NCBI GenBank assembly: GCA_012845835.1 | Contig: JABAKD010000022.1 | Span: 12,046,718-12,110,717, forward strand | Direction: 5' to 3' | Origin: Undaria pinnatifida | Lineage: Eukaryota > Sar > Phaeophyceae > Laminariales > Alariaceae | Length of the DNA stretch: 64,000 nucleotides | Part shown: one piece after another, positions 1 through 12,300 of the stretch | Position numbering within the stretch: the stretch's first letter is position 1 | Layout of the letters: every line of letters begins with the position of its first letter | The notes under the pieces: generated by a model | Told to the model about the DNA's origin: nothing | Database searches by the model: none | What the model saw: only the letters and a program-made list of their open reading frames with translations | Program-made: the position numbers and the translations under genes

Positions 1-137
1 TATTTGCAGCACTTCTAGGGTTAAGGACACACCAAACAACACCCCCCCCCCACACCCTCTGCACCACCGCCTGCGCACACCGAAAACCGAAAACCCCTTG
101 AGAGGAAAGGTAGACTAAAAATATCGATCGGCATATG

Positions 138-333
138 CTACGACCTCGAGTAGGCCGTTCTATACTCGATTTCCAACACGCCCTCGTATAACGGGCGCAC
201 CTCGTAGGGGATCTTCTTGGCTTCCTCGTCCTCGAAGGCCTTGTTCCTAGCGTTCTTCAAAGCCTGTCGCTCCAGGTACTCGGCCGTCTTCAACGCTCTC
301 TTCAGTTTCGTGCGTTCGCGCTTCGAGTTAAAC
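138..333 (-). CDS. BFR1-like gene, terminal exon 8 with stop
   Basis: The exon begins after GTGGCAG|G and runs 64 codons to the stop TAG at 140-138. It is very basic at first (FNSKRERTKLKRALK), then EYLERQALKNARNKAFEDEE and AKKIPYEVRPLYEG. The KKIPYE stretch resembles the late BFR1 region, but the last 18 residues do not look like the usual C-terminus. An alternative is a further splice at TACGAG|GTGCGC (minus strand, about 183) to an exon left of the window. Confidence 0.72.
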
Positions 334-3300
334 CTGCCACACGATTGACCAAAAACATTTTGCATAGAGTAATGGACACAATAATCTTTTTACAAACAGC
401 GTTCGCGCTTCGAGATAGGCCTACCATATCATTAGCGACAACTTTGGTACAAAGTAACGTAATAACTACCTGGTACAAGTGATTTTTTCACAAAACATTT
501 ACTAACAACGCATAGTCCTTTCTACACAAGAACAAACCAACTGGAGGACACACCCATAGACAGGCTGGAACACAATGCTCACCACTGGTCAAGCCTGGCA
601 CGGTGTGCGCTGCGCAGCTCCTTGATCTCCTCGATCTTCACGTTGATCTGCAACAGCGCCAAAAACAGTTGGGTTAGGATTGGGTTTACAGGGTTTGGGA
701 TGCGTGCTGTAGCATGTCTGGTTTGGGGCTTGCGTCTGTTCGTTGCGTACCGTGTTGTGTTGCCAGGAGAACAGAGCGCGCGGCAAAACCGTCACAAACA
801 GTTCAGTACAGTACACGAATCGCCAACAAAAAAAATGAAGCGTGCACACAGACAAATACCACAGGTCCCGCAAAATAACCAACGTCAAAACCAAAGGAGC
901 CAAGCAAATCCCTCCTTCAATCTTCCCTTTCCTCCCACCCCAATGCCCTCAACTCCCCTACTCTAAGCTCCTCAGTCCCCCCTCCCAACCACCGCCTCAC
1001 CTCCTCGTGCAACGCCTTCTTCTCTTCGAACAGCGTGTTCACGCCGCCCCCCTCCTCCTCGCGAGCCTTGCTCATCTCCTCGAGGACGCTGAAGGCTACC
1101 TTCAGCTTCTCTTGGATGACCCTAAGCTCCGCCTTTTTCTCCGACTCCGTCTTACGGGCCGCGCCGTAGCCGTCCTTCGCCTTGCCCACCGCCTGCGAAG
1201 ACCGCGATTGATGTAGGGGGGGGGGGGGGTCCCGTTTAATGATGCGTGTGAGACAAGCCGGGGTGTTGATATCCATGATTGAGCGAACCGTGGCTTGCGC
1301 AGATATGTGTGAGCAAAAACACAACATATGTAATAAAATGCACAACACATTGGTAACGGAGTATGAGCGTAGACTAACGCCGGTCATAGTGAATATCTGG
1401 TACCTGGAAATGAATAAACAAGTCGGGTTTCGCAACGTATCATAGGCGTTTTTTACCTCTTCATGCGAGACGTACTGCGCGGCAGTCTTCTTGGACTGCT
1501 TGAGCTGCTCCATCTCCTTAATCAGCTTCTTTTCCTCTGCCAGAGACATCGAGCTCGTTTGCTGTTATATACCAGGGCATGGGGGGCATCATTATAGCGC
1601 GGGGGAATGGTTGGTTAATGTTTTTGTTCGGCGAGGTGATGAGGGTTGACAATTGTCAGAATTAGCGGGTACGATAAACTATCGGAAAACTAGGGGGTAC
1701 CAAAATTGAATTACTTGTTAGGGAGGTGATGAGGGTTGGGCATTACAAATAAATATTTTCGGAATGCGGGGGCACGAAAATGATACCACGTAAAGAGAGA
1801 CGCGGGATAGCGCCGAGACAGACACATATCATGAAAGCAAAACAGAATGCAAGCCGAACCAATACGGATGGTGCGACGGGGGCGAGGGGGCGGGGGCGGG
1901 AGGGGTCAGAGCGAGGGGAGAGGCAAAACTAAAACTCAGGCAACGCCCACACATCCTCATTTCACCGCGCACACGACCATTGATAGAGTGACCCACAGTC
2001 CAAAAAAAGTTTTAAACCAGCGAGAGAGCTCACCCTTCTTAACCCCATCAGCCCCCAAACCCCTCTCTAAACTATATCCATACTAATTCCAAGTGAAGTT
2101 GTCCCCGATACTGGTTTCCAGCTGTAACGGCGTCAAGAGGGGGAAAAAAAGTGTCGAAAACAAACATGGCGATTCCAGCGAAGGCCGTACGAAGCAAAAC
2201 CCCATGCGCCGGGATAGGGTACCATATGGATGGAGTACACGAAATCCTGCGCAAGAAGGTACGCGAAACGCGCGGTGGATGCTACTACTTGTACGGCCCG
2301 GTCACACCGCGGAGGGCCACACTTGCCACTTCTTGTGTCGCTAAATCTGGGCCTCAAAAGGAGCTCAACGCCTTTACAGTTGGAAACCCGTTTTTGAAGA
2401 CGTATTATTAATAATAGGAATTAGTATAGAGAGGTTTTGGGGCTCTAAGGGGGTTGACTCCAGGGGCGATGGCGAAACCACAAAGAAAAGCGAGAAACAA
2501 TCTGCCAAGGCAACAAGAAAACCAATCACCCAGCACGGAACACTGCCAACACAAAAATCCGGCGAGACTCCTTCGGCCAAAAATGTCGCTTCCATTTCCG
2601 CTTCGATTTTGTACTTAAAAAGCTCGGACCACAACAATCAACCAATCAGAAACGAACACGTGAACCAACCACCCAATAACAGAAACAATATAATCAACAA
2701 GTCATCAAATCCCGGAAATAAACCAATCCAAAACAAACCCGAGAACCAACCGACCAATCAAAAAGAAACACGAGACGAACCAACCCCATCACAGCAAAAC
2801 AAACCTGGCGAGCCTCCATCTGCCTGATGGCGGTTTCGATTTCCGCAACCGTCTTGTACTTGAGGCTCGACTGCAGAGCCCGGCGGCTCTTGTCGTGTCC
2901 GTCTAGCGCGGCCTTTGCTTTCGCGCTATCGGCCTAAACGAATCGTCGTATTGGGTTGGGTTGGGTTGGGTTGGGTTGGGTTGGGTTGGGTCGGGTTGGG
3001 TGTGCGTAAGGCTACCATCGATGCCGGATCATGCTGATATTATGTCACCATCGATCGCCGCATCTGGATGTTAGAAAAGCATGTCGCGTGTGTTACATTT
3101 TGTCCGGCTCAACTGGGTTCGACTGGGTTGAGCTGGGTTGGGGTGGGTTGGCATACGAGTACAAATCATAGTTTGAGTATGCACAAAACATAGTTTGTGC
3201 CTTCCAAGCAGGGGATATAGCACGGAGATTGGGGGAGGGAAATTGCAATTCATTCGCGTGGCAGATGCAAGCTCCTCATGCCCACCGGTACGGCCAAATC

Positions 3301-6300
3301 AGTTGGCTTGGGTTGAGTTGAGTTGGTAGGGTTCAATTCGGCTAGGAAATAATCGGTTAACTTCGCGTTATATTCGGCTCGGTTCGATTCGGTTCGGTTC
3401 GGTTCGATTCGGGTTGATTCGGTTCGGTTCGGTTCGGTTCGATTCGATTCGGTTCGGTTCGGTTCGGTTCGATTCGGTTCGGTTCGGTTCGGTTCGGAAC
3501 GAAATCGGTTCGTGTAGTAATAGAGCGAGTAGCAAGGACAGCTGACGGGGCGTTCACGCGTAGGCGATATTAGATACCTGGTAGGATTTAGTGTCGCGCC
3601 CGCCACTCACCACGATTTACAACCCAAATTCTCAGCGTCGGCCCAAAATTGAGCCAAACGTTCTTGCAGCATTAATTTGTATATATAATCTGTGGGTCTG
3701 TAGTCTACTGCTAGGGCGATCGCTGTATGCCCTACACGGATACCCCCACCGTATTGGCATGGGAGGGCAACCCAATCGCATCGGAGGGAAGGGGTGCCCG
3801 AGAAAGAAACAAAGTATATATACACAAATTTCGTATCGCGCTCGGGGGGGAAGACACGAAAATACATGAGCGTTCGAGAAAAAGCTCGAGAAAATGAAAA
3901 AAAAACGTCAAGACATGAATAGTAGAGAAAACTACACACAATACATGTACTCGTAGTAGACTACAAGCTCCACCTTCGCGGTGTGGTCAGCTTGAAATTC
4001 CGGGTGTGTTTTGAGTTAAAAACGGGGACAAAACGCTAGCAAAAACAAAGAAGAATCAATTAGCCGCCACGCGAGCAACCGGGTAAGCAACATCGACCAG
4101 CAAAAACGAGCTCATAGCTAGTTTAGACCCCTGTCCGGACAAATAGGCACCGTACTTTCCAGCTCAACCCGCAAGAGGTTTTACCCTCAGCCCTCAGCGA
4201 CCTTCTGGACAAGCCGTGTGGTCACAAGTGTCTTCCCTCCCCCCCGGTACATGCATTCATTTCTATCGCGCATATCATGGCGTTCAGCATTCCCTCTTCT
4301 CAGTTTATATTACGATGTTCTTCGATTTTTCAGCTATTTTGGCTAACACACGCTTTCGCGCTTTCCGCTTGCAAAAATTCACCGGAATTGCAAGAAAAAG
4401 TCCGCGCGAGCACGAGTATGAACCCGGCAGGATTTGAACCCACATCATTGACTAACAAATAGTAGGGACGACGTTCACCTATTAATACTCCACACGGAAC
4501 GCCTGATATTCTTACAGACCTGTACTAACTAATATCGTACCACAAATATTACGGTACACAAAAAACTAGACTTATACATACGACACATGGAATGATACTA
4601 TTATTAATAACACCTCCTTGTTTTCCCGTTCCATAAATACGTACCTGGTACTTACTATCGGCTTACTCTGGAAGTATACAAAATCTACCCGGTAGTCTAT
4701 TTCATACCTGGCATATATATTAATCCGGTAGTTCATGTATCCGGTAGTTCACCCTGGCAGGCATTACGAGTGAAATAAGTTCAACCAACATAAATTAGAA
4801 GCAAAGTTCAAGAAAGAAGACAGAAGGGAGGCGAGAACGCACCTGCATTGCGTCGAGCTGTCCTCGAATCTCGTCCCTCTCTTCCTTGAGGGCGCGCATC
4901 ACAGCCCGCGCCTCCCCCATCTCGTCCTATAAAATAAACCAAAAAACATCAACAAAGACACGGTGGTGCAAAACCACCATCACCACCATCACCACCATCA
5001 CCACCGCCAACATGAGCGAAGATGAGCGAAGAACAGCAACAAAAAACAAAAGAGGACGGAAGGAGAGGGGGTGGAGATAGGGAGGGAGGCGTGCAAAGAG
5101 GTGTTAGGTCGAGGGAGGCCAAGTCGAGCCAGGGCTAGGTTGAGCGGAGTGGCAAGGGCGCTAGACTCAACGCCCCAACCCTACCCCAAAACCGTCAGGA
5201 AAAAAACTCGGACTGAAGCTGGAATGAAGAGCTTGTGTTCACTATTCATATCAACCATTTTGACTTCGCTGGGAAGAGTCGCAAACACGACGTTCTGCGA
5301 TACGTAAGGCCGAGAAGGCTTCACTCGACCGCCCGGGAAAACTCTAGGAATGAAGACGGAACGGGGCGTTTGTGCTCAATACCAAGCATTTTGTCCTAGC
5401 TCGAGCCAAGTCGTACACCACTACCCGTATCATACCGGAGTAATAGGCGACCGGTAACCGAATGGAGGCGTCGCGTTAGCGGCACAGCCAAGGATTTGTG
5501 TTTTATTCGGTCACACCGCGAAAGACAAAAAGGGGCCTGTAGGCCTAAATCAAAAAAGAAAAGTAGGATAGCTTGAATAATGCTTTCAACGCGTGAAGCA
5601 CTGACGCATGTTACACTCTCAAGAAGCGACCACGTGTGGTGCAATAAAACATGATGAAAAAAAACAAATATGAAAACGAGCTATAAAAAACACTTTGCAC
5701 ACATATTACGCACGTACACAGCGCGAACAACGAAGGATGGCGATTTTCACCGCCCTGTTCTAGTTAGGTGCTGCCTGCTGTGAATTTATTGATTGATGGA
5801 TTGATTGATTGATTAATAATCCTTACGGGCTTATAGAACTTCAAGTATCCAATTTGACTTAGGCGTTTCGTTGTAAATCCTAGACCGAATGCAATTCCAC
5901 TAGGTGGTCCCCGAAACGTTGTCGCGCAACAGCAAAGCATTCACATTCACAATGAACAACACAGCTGAGCTTCTAACCGCACTACAACATTTGACATATT
6001 CATTCCTATATGCACACCAAACTGCCCAACATATATTGTATTAGTACAAACATGAAAAAAAAACCAGAAACGTGTGATATATAAAAATACCTCAAATACG
6101 TCAGCTGCGACTTCGATCAATTTAATTCTACAGCAGTAGACACCTAGTATCCGGTAATCACTCATCTTTGCAACCTGCATGTAACTTTACAAATTTCTTC
6201 TCAACACGCCAGCTGTGTGTTCGATAAATTCATGGTCGGTACTCATCTTTGCAAGCTGCTTGATACACCGGCCGCTCGTTTGTCCTACGGATCTTGCCAG

Positions 6301-9300
6301 GGTGCACATCAACAGCAAAATTGTTACGATGTTAGCTACTACACGTACTTCATCCCAAGAAAGTAACTTGTCGAGATTTCTGTACATCAAAATCCGGTAC
6401 AACCATCAACTCTCGTAAAGAAACTCTCATCAACATTCAACATTTGCGTTCGACGCACCCCCTGTCCCCTGCGGGCCTCGTTGGCCCCCTCGATCTTGGT
6501 CCGCAAGATCTCGATCTGGTCCTTGATCTTCTTGATGTCCTCGTTGATCGCGGCCACCTTGAGCTCGTGCTCGTCATTATCAGGCTGAGCCTCAGCCTAC
6601 ATCACGACGAGAAAGGGGAGTGCAAAATAGCGCAACAACAGAAGGGTCGAGGGTTGAGAAATATTGCTCCAAAGCCAGCACCAGGGAAGCGGGAGAACCC
6701 CTAAGTGCACACCAGATCGGGAACAACAACTCTACAAACCCTTAGCATATGCAGATTTTCGTTATATAGTGTCGGCCAGAAATCTTTGCATGGGGGGGGG
6801 GGGATTAATCCAACCCCTAACTTCCTCCTAATCTCAAGTCTGACCAAGAACAGCATATAATGACTACGCCCGAAAACACCTTGAGAGGAATTCGGGGCGA
6901 ACAAAGGTATTTTTCCATTCAGGGTTTGCAACTACTGCAGGCGTCTTCAGCAAGTGGGGGGGGCGGTAGAGTATACCGCAGAAAAGGGCTCTGCGTGCGA
7001 CAGGCAGTCAGTCCATTCAAGAGGCCAGTCAGTCGGGCTGGGCTGTGAGATGGCTGACTATAATCAAAGTAAATTCGCCGACCACTTATTATATGGCTCA
7101 AGTATTTCAACAGCTTATTTACATTGCAGTTGGTCACGTACGGTGCCTATTAATAGCGGAGTTCTGCTCTTTTCCTACTTGACTGGAGCGTTGTGGACTG
7201 CAATGAGTTCATGAAAAACTACAGCTGGTTGGTTGGCTTTACGTCTTCACCACTGGACACGCGACAAATTTACTTGAAGCTAGTGTAGGGAGGGATATTG
7301 GGGCTCTAAATGGGTTGATCGCCACCCAACGTAATTACCCGTCAAGTTGAGCAAATTGAGCCGACTCACAGCCCTTTTTACCCGCTAGAGCTTCGCCAAG
7401 ACCTCTTAAAGCACACAGCCGCGACGACTCCGAGATATTGCCGTAGCCTCTTCATTCTGCATACATACCGGTACTACTGCTGTTTAATACATAGTATTAG
7501 TATCGGCTAACTCTTTGGTGCAGGGGAGTGACAGTTCGAGCTATCGAGCGCTAGTATCACCTCGCGACAGCCGACCGGCTTGCTGACTAGTAGTAGTAGC
7601 AGTGGTAGTAGCAGTAGCAGTGGCAGTAGTAGTAGCAGTTAAAGAAATAATGGTAGTAGCAAGAACAGTAGCAATAGCAGTAGCGGTAATAGTAATAGTA
7701 ATAGTAGTAGTCGTAGCAGTAGTAGTCGTAGTAGCAGCAGCAGCAGTAGTGCAAGTAATAATAGTAGTAGCAACAACAGTAGCAATAGCAGAAGCGGAAA
7801 TAGTAGTAGCAGCAGCAGTAGTAATAACAGCAGTAGCAATAGCAGTAGAGGAAAGAGTAGCAGCAGCAGCAGCAGCACAAAAGTTCCAACCAAGATAAAC
7901 CATAATCAAAACGTCAAATTCACCGCCCGGCACAACAGTGGTGCCGTACACATGTTACAGCACTTTCGTACGATTCATTTGTAGCACAGCACCAGCGCTC
8001 CTGCTATTAATACTCGGACGGCAGCTGCGCCACATTACATTAATGGTTGATTGCATTTGGTGCAAAACAAAACTTTTCATATTGCTACAGAGGTTGGGGG
8101 TCCCACTGCTGTAATGCGGTGAAAAATGCTTGTCACGGCGTCCCACATTAGTGCAGTCCCCCACTGTACACGCCTCCATACCACCACGTACAGCATCACA
8201 GTACGGGGCAGCAGTAGCACCGGCACAACGACAACACAACATAGCTCAGCTGGCTGTAGCCCCACCGATCAAAAATTACAAGCACTCACGATGTCAAGCG
8301 CGGCGGGGGATCTGTGCCAAACGTCAGCTGCCACGCCGAAGGACTCTGACGGCCTCACAGCTGGAGTGTATTTTAATTTTTATAATAAACTGATGCATTT
8401 CCTTCCACAGCTGCCAAACTTTGCCCCCCCCTCAAAAACGGGTTTTATAGTTTCCGCGCACAGACTGACTAACATCACCCTGTTGACCCAGATAGCTACA
8501 CTGTAGTTGCAAGGGGAGTCGCCGACCTATATCCTTAATGAGGACGCACAACCCGTAATACGCGCGATCGGAGTATCACACACGGCTTGCAAAGATGAGT
8601 GTCGACAAAATCTTCGATCTCACAGCTGGAGTGTATTTTTATTTTTATAATATAGATATATATATATATGTATGTATAACATTTTCGGGTAGATGCGGTG
8701 GAGTGGGTTATCGCGGTTATCGCTGTCTGGATCCTTCTCTTCACCGCAAGTGCCATGAGGGCGGCCCCCACATTCTTCACGTTTTTTTTGTGGATCGAAT
8801 ATTTTGTCGAAACTCATCTTCGCAAGCAGTGTGTGATACTCCGATCGCGCGTATTACGGGTTGTGTGTCCTCATTAAGGATATAGGTCGGCGACTCCCCT
8901 TGCAACTACAGCGTAGATATCAGGGTCAACAGGGTGATGTATCAGTTTATCAAGTGAATCCTGTAAGTCGAAATATTTACCCTTCTTTCGTGCGGTATCG
9001 CACTAAACCGGCATAACCGTGGTAACCCATTGCATCGCATCTATCCGGCATGCCTACTCAGGTGGGCTGCACCCTACAAAACACGTTTTGTATATCCCAC
9101 TCTATTGCAGTATCGCACTACATGAAGACCCATTTTAGTGCGGTATCGCACTAAACCGGGATAGTTCGGGGCCCCAAGGACGTACGGTCATTTCCCTTAG
9201 CATGGCACCGTGTAGCTAAAGTGGGACAACAGCAGCTGCACAGACAAGGGACGCTTTCGACTTCAGCCATCATGCTGGCTGTGGACTGCGGGCGTTGGTA

Positions 9301-12300
9301 GAGATAAAATGACATGTTGTAAGTCTCGAAAGCATGACCGCAGCCCTGGTATGCAGGGCCTACTGGAGCAATCATCGTATAATCACCGTGTACAAGTGCA
9401 TTTGCAGCTGCTGCTGTGGAATGTATTATTAAAGCTTGTGTGCGTTGGTGAAGAGATAATGGCATGTTTTGAAGTATCACATCCGTCATCGCAGCCCCTT
9501 GTAGGCAGGGCCTACCAAAGCAATCACCGTGCAATCGTGTAGGGGTGCATTTGCAGCTGCTACTGTGATACCAACTCCTGTAGTGTTTGAGTATGTTGGT
9601 AAAGAGATAATGGCGTGTCTGGAACTATCAAAAACTAGATCGCAGCCCTGGACGACAGGACCTACTTGAGTAATAATCGTGGTATCACCGTGTAGAGGTG
9701 CGAGCGCACGGTTGAGGGGAGACGGTACACTGCACGAGCACAAAGCACTCCCTTAGCAGGCAGCCTAGCAGACAACAACATCGCTGTTATGACTGGCTTG
9801 CGTATGTAGAAATTACCGCAGGCACACTCTGATACTGATTGCTGGCACCCGCACAACAATTGAACAGTCCGAGCCTGCCTTGGCTAGATGTCGGTGGACG
9901 ATCTACAGGTAGTTTTGACCCGTCAAGGCGTCTTTGGAATACCAGTTTTAGTGTGTGGAGTTCCTTGACAGCAGTCCGTCACGGGGCAAGAGTGCCGTCA
10001 ACCGACATTTTTGTATACCAGCTATATAGTCCAATGCTAAGCCCTTTATACGCAGTACAGCAGTAGTAGACAGGGGCTACACCGAACGGAAAAAGCACCG
10101 GTACGCGATCGGCGAAATGCGGCGAATTCGGGCTTAAAGAGCCAGTGCGCCGGACAGCATTCGCAGTCAGCAGCCAGTATTACCCGTATACAATGCGACA
10201 CAGCCGTTCATTTTTTGCCTCCCCTGCCTCCCCGGCCATGACTGAATCGATAACAAACACTCTTCAAAAGCAGGGCTTTTCGAGGGTCATCACCCGGCCC
10301 GCAAAAAAATCGCGGGACGAGTGGGGTCGGGCCAGGAGGTGCTTAGGAGGTTCTCAATTCCCACGGGTCGAGTTGGGACAGGCTTTCAAATGTCACGGGT
10401 CGGGTAACCCAGGCCCGTTAAAAATCCTGCTTGATATAATAGGCCTTCGTGTCATATAACACCCGGTTCAGCTCAACCGCAGTCAGCAGTACCGCAGTAC
10501 GACCGAAGGGGCACTGGTAAGTCGAGTCTGAATGTTCACGTACAAAAAGTAGACGTAGTTTACCGATTTACTTCACAGGATCCTAGGCCGGAGACCACCG
10601 AGCCACCGAGCGCGTTCTTTACCAAGAAACCACGCAGAACGATGCAGGTTAGTTAGCAACACCCGCCAACTACCAGTACAAATAATAAGAAAGAACCAAG
10701 AGAACGGGTTTAGGGTACATCTCTTACTTGAGACAAGGGTGTGTCCTACACTAACTTCAGGATATCGTAACAGCTGCCCAATTTGCAACGATATTCGAGG
10801 AAACTTTATCCTGACACAAACTTCAGGACAACAGCTGTCCAATCTGTTATGATATTCGAGGGACGCTTCTTCTGGGGCTATTTTACGATTCAATTTTCAT
10901 ATTTTGAGCACCGGATAACAGATGTCGAAAAGTTTTATGACACTTTGAGGCCAACTTTCTCGTGGGGGACATTCTCATGAGAGGGCTAGTGGTGCTAACA
11001 TCACAATTTGGGCACCGCATAACAGCTGTCGGATTTCTTATAATATTTGAGGCTAAAATTCTCGTGGGGCGGTTTCTCATGAGGTCTGCAGACAGTAGTA
11101 GTGTTCGTAACATCAAAATTTGAGCCCCGGACAACATCCGTCAATATTACCAACAATATTTGTGGTTAAATATGTTGCGGCTTTGTTTCTTATGTGAAGG
11201 CTGGTTGTGCTATCAACATTAAAATTTGAGCACCATAAACAGCTGTCGAATTTCTTATGATATTTGAGGATAAATATATCCTGCGGGAGATTCTTACGAG
11301 GGAGCTGGTAGTGCTGCTAACACTACAATTTGAGCACCGGACAACAGCTGTCGAGTTTCTTACGATATTTGAGGCTGAGTGTCTTGCGGGGCTCGTGCTA
11401 ATGAGAGGGCCGATGGCGGTAGTAACACTAACGTTTGAGCAAATAGCTGTGGATTTTCTCACGCAATTGGAGGCTATTTATTCTTGCGGGGCTCGTTCTT
11501 ACGAGAGAGGGCCGGTGTGACAGCGGTATTAACATTCATGTTGAGCGACATGCGACTACGTATTGCCTTCGGGGCATCGGAGATAACCGTGGGGCATCCA
11601 TGGACCCATGGCCACGTCGATCCGACGGCCCTAAACATGCAAACACGCCGCCACCGTGAACCTTAACACATGCTATCACACGAGTAGTAGCATGTACGTA
11701 TACTTTCAAGTATAATATATTTTATAAAAAATTGAAAAACGTCAGCTGTGAGTACGACCGATTGAATGGTTGAAACTCAACTTTGCAAGCTTATATATTA
11801 TAAAAAATAGCATATATATATCATATATATAAAAAAAAATACACTCCAGCTGTGATATCGAAGATTTGTCGAAACTCGTCTTTGCAAGCTGTGTGTGATA
11901 CTCCGATCGCGCGTATTACGGGGTGTGTGTCCTCATTAAGGATATAGGTCGGCGACTCCCCTTGGAGCTACAGTGTAGCTTGTACCAGAGTCAACAGGGT
12001 GATGTTGACCAGTCTGTGCGCGGAAGCTAAAGACCCCGTTTTGAAACGGACAAAATCTTACAGCTTTGGAAGGAAATGCATCAGTTTATCAAGTGTATCC
12101 TGTAAGTCGTATAACCGGTGAGGGGAGGGCGGAGTTTTTTAAGGGCGTGGGGGTCTGGGTTTGAACAAGAGGGAGCCGGGGGGGGGGGGGGGGAGGGGGG
12201 GACGGGCGGGGCATATATATGTCGACGCGTTGTATGCATGATACGGGGTTATAGTACACCGATGCAAGCAAAAAAAAAACGTGTGTTGTGGGAGGGGAAA

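Larger units (their letters stand above)
2934..4842 (-). other. Intron 3 of the BFR1-like gene
   Basis: The intron contains two unrelated pentamer arrays (2951-3000 and 3378-3500) and a minus-strand tRNA-headed element (about 4165-4490). Sequence at about 3980-4120 recurs, diverged, at about 44340-44480. I see no coding sequence. Confidence 0.5.

Noticed and set aside
3250-3606. Asn-Arg-Thr-Glu-Pro repeat proteins on the minus strand
   Set aside because: Artefacts of the (GGTTC)n array inside an intron of the BFR1-like gene.
7541-7951. Ala/Thr-rich, Cys/Tyr-rich, Leu-rich and Val-rich open frames
   Set aside because: All are translations of one AGT/AGC microsatellite in different frames.
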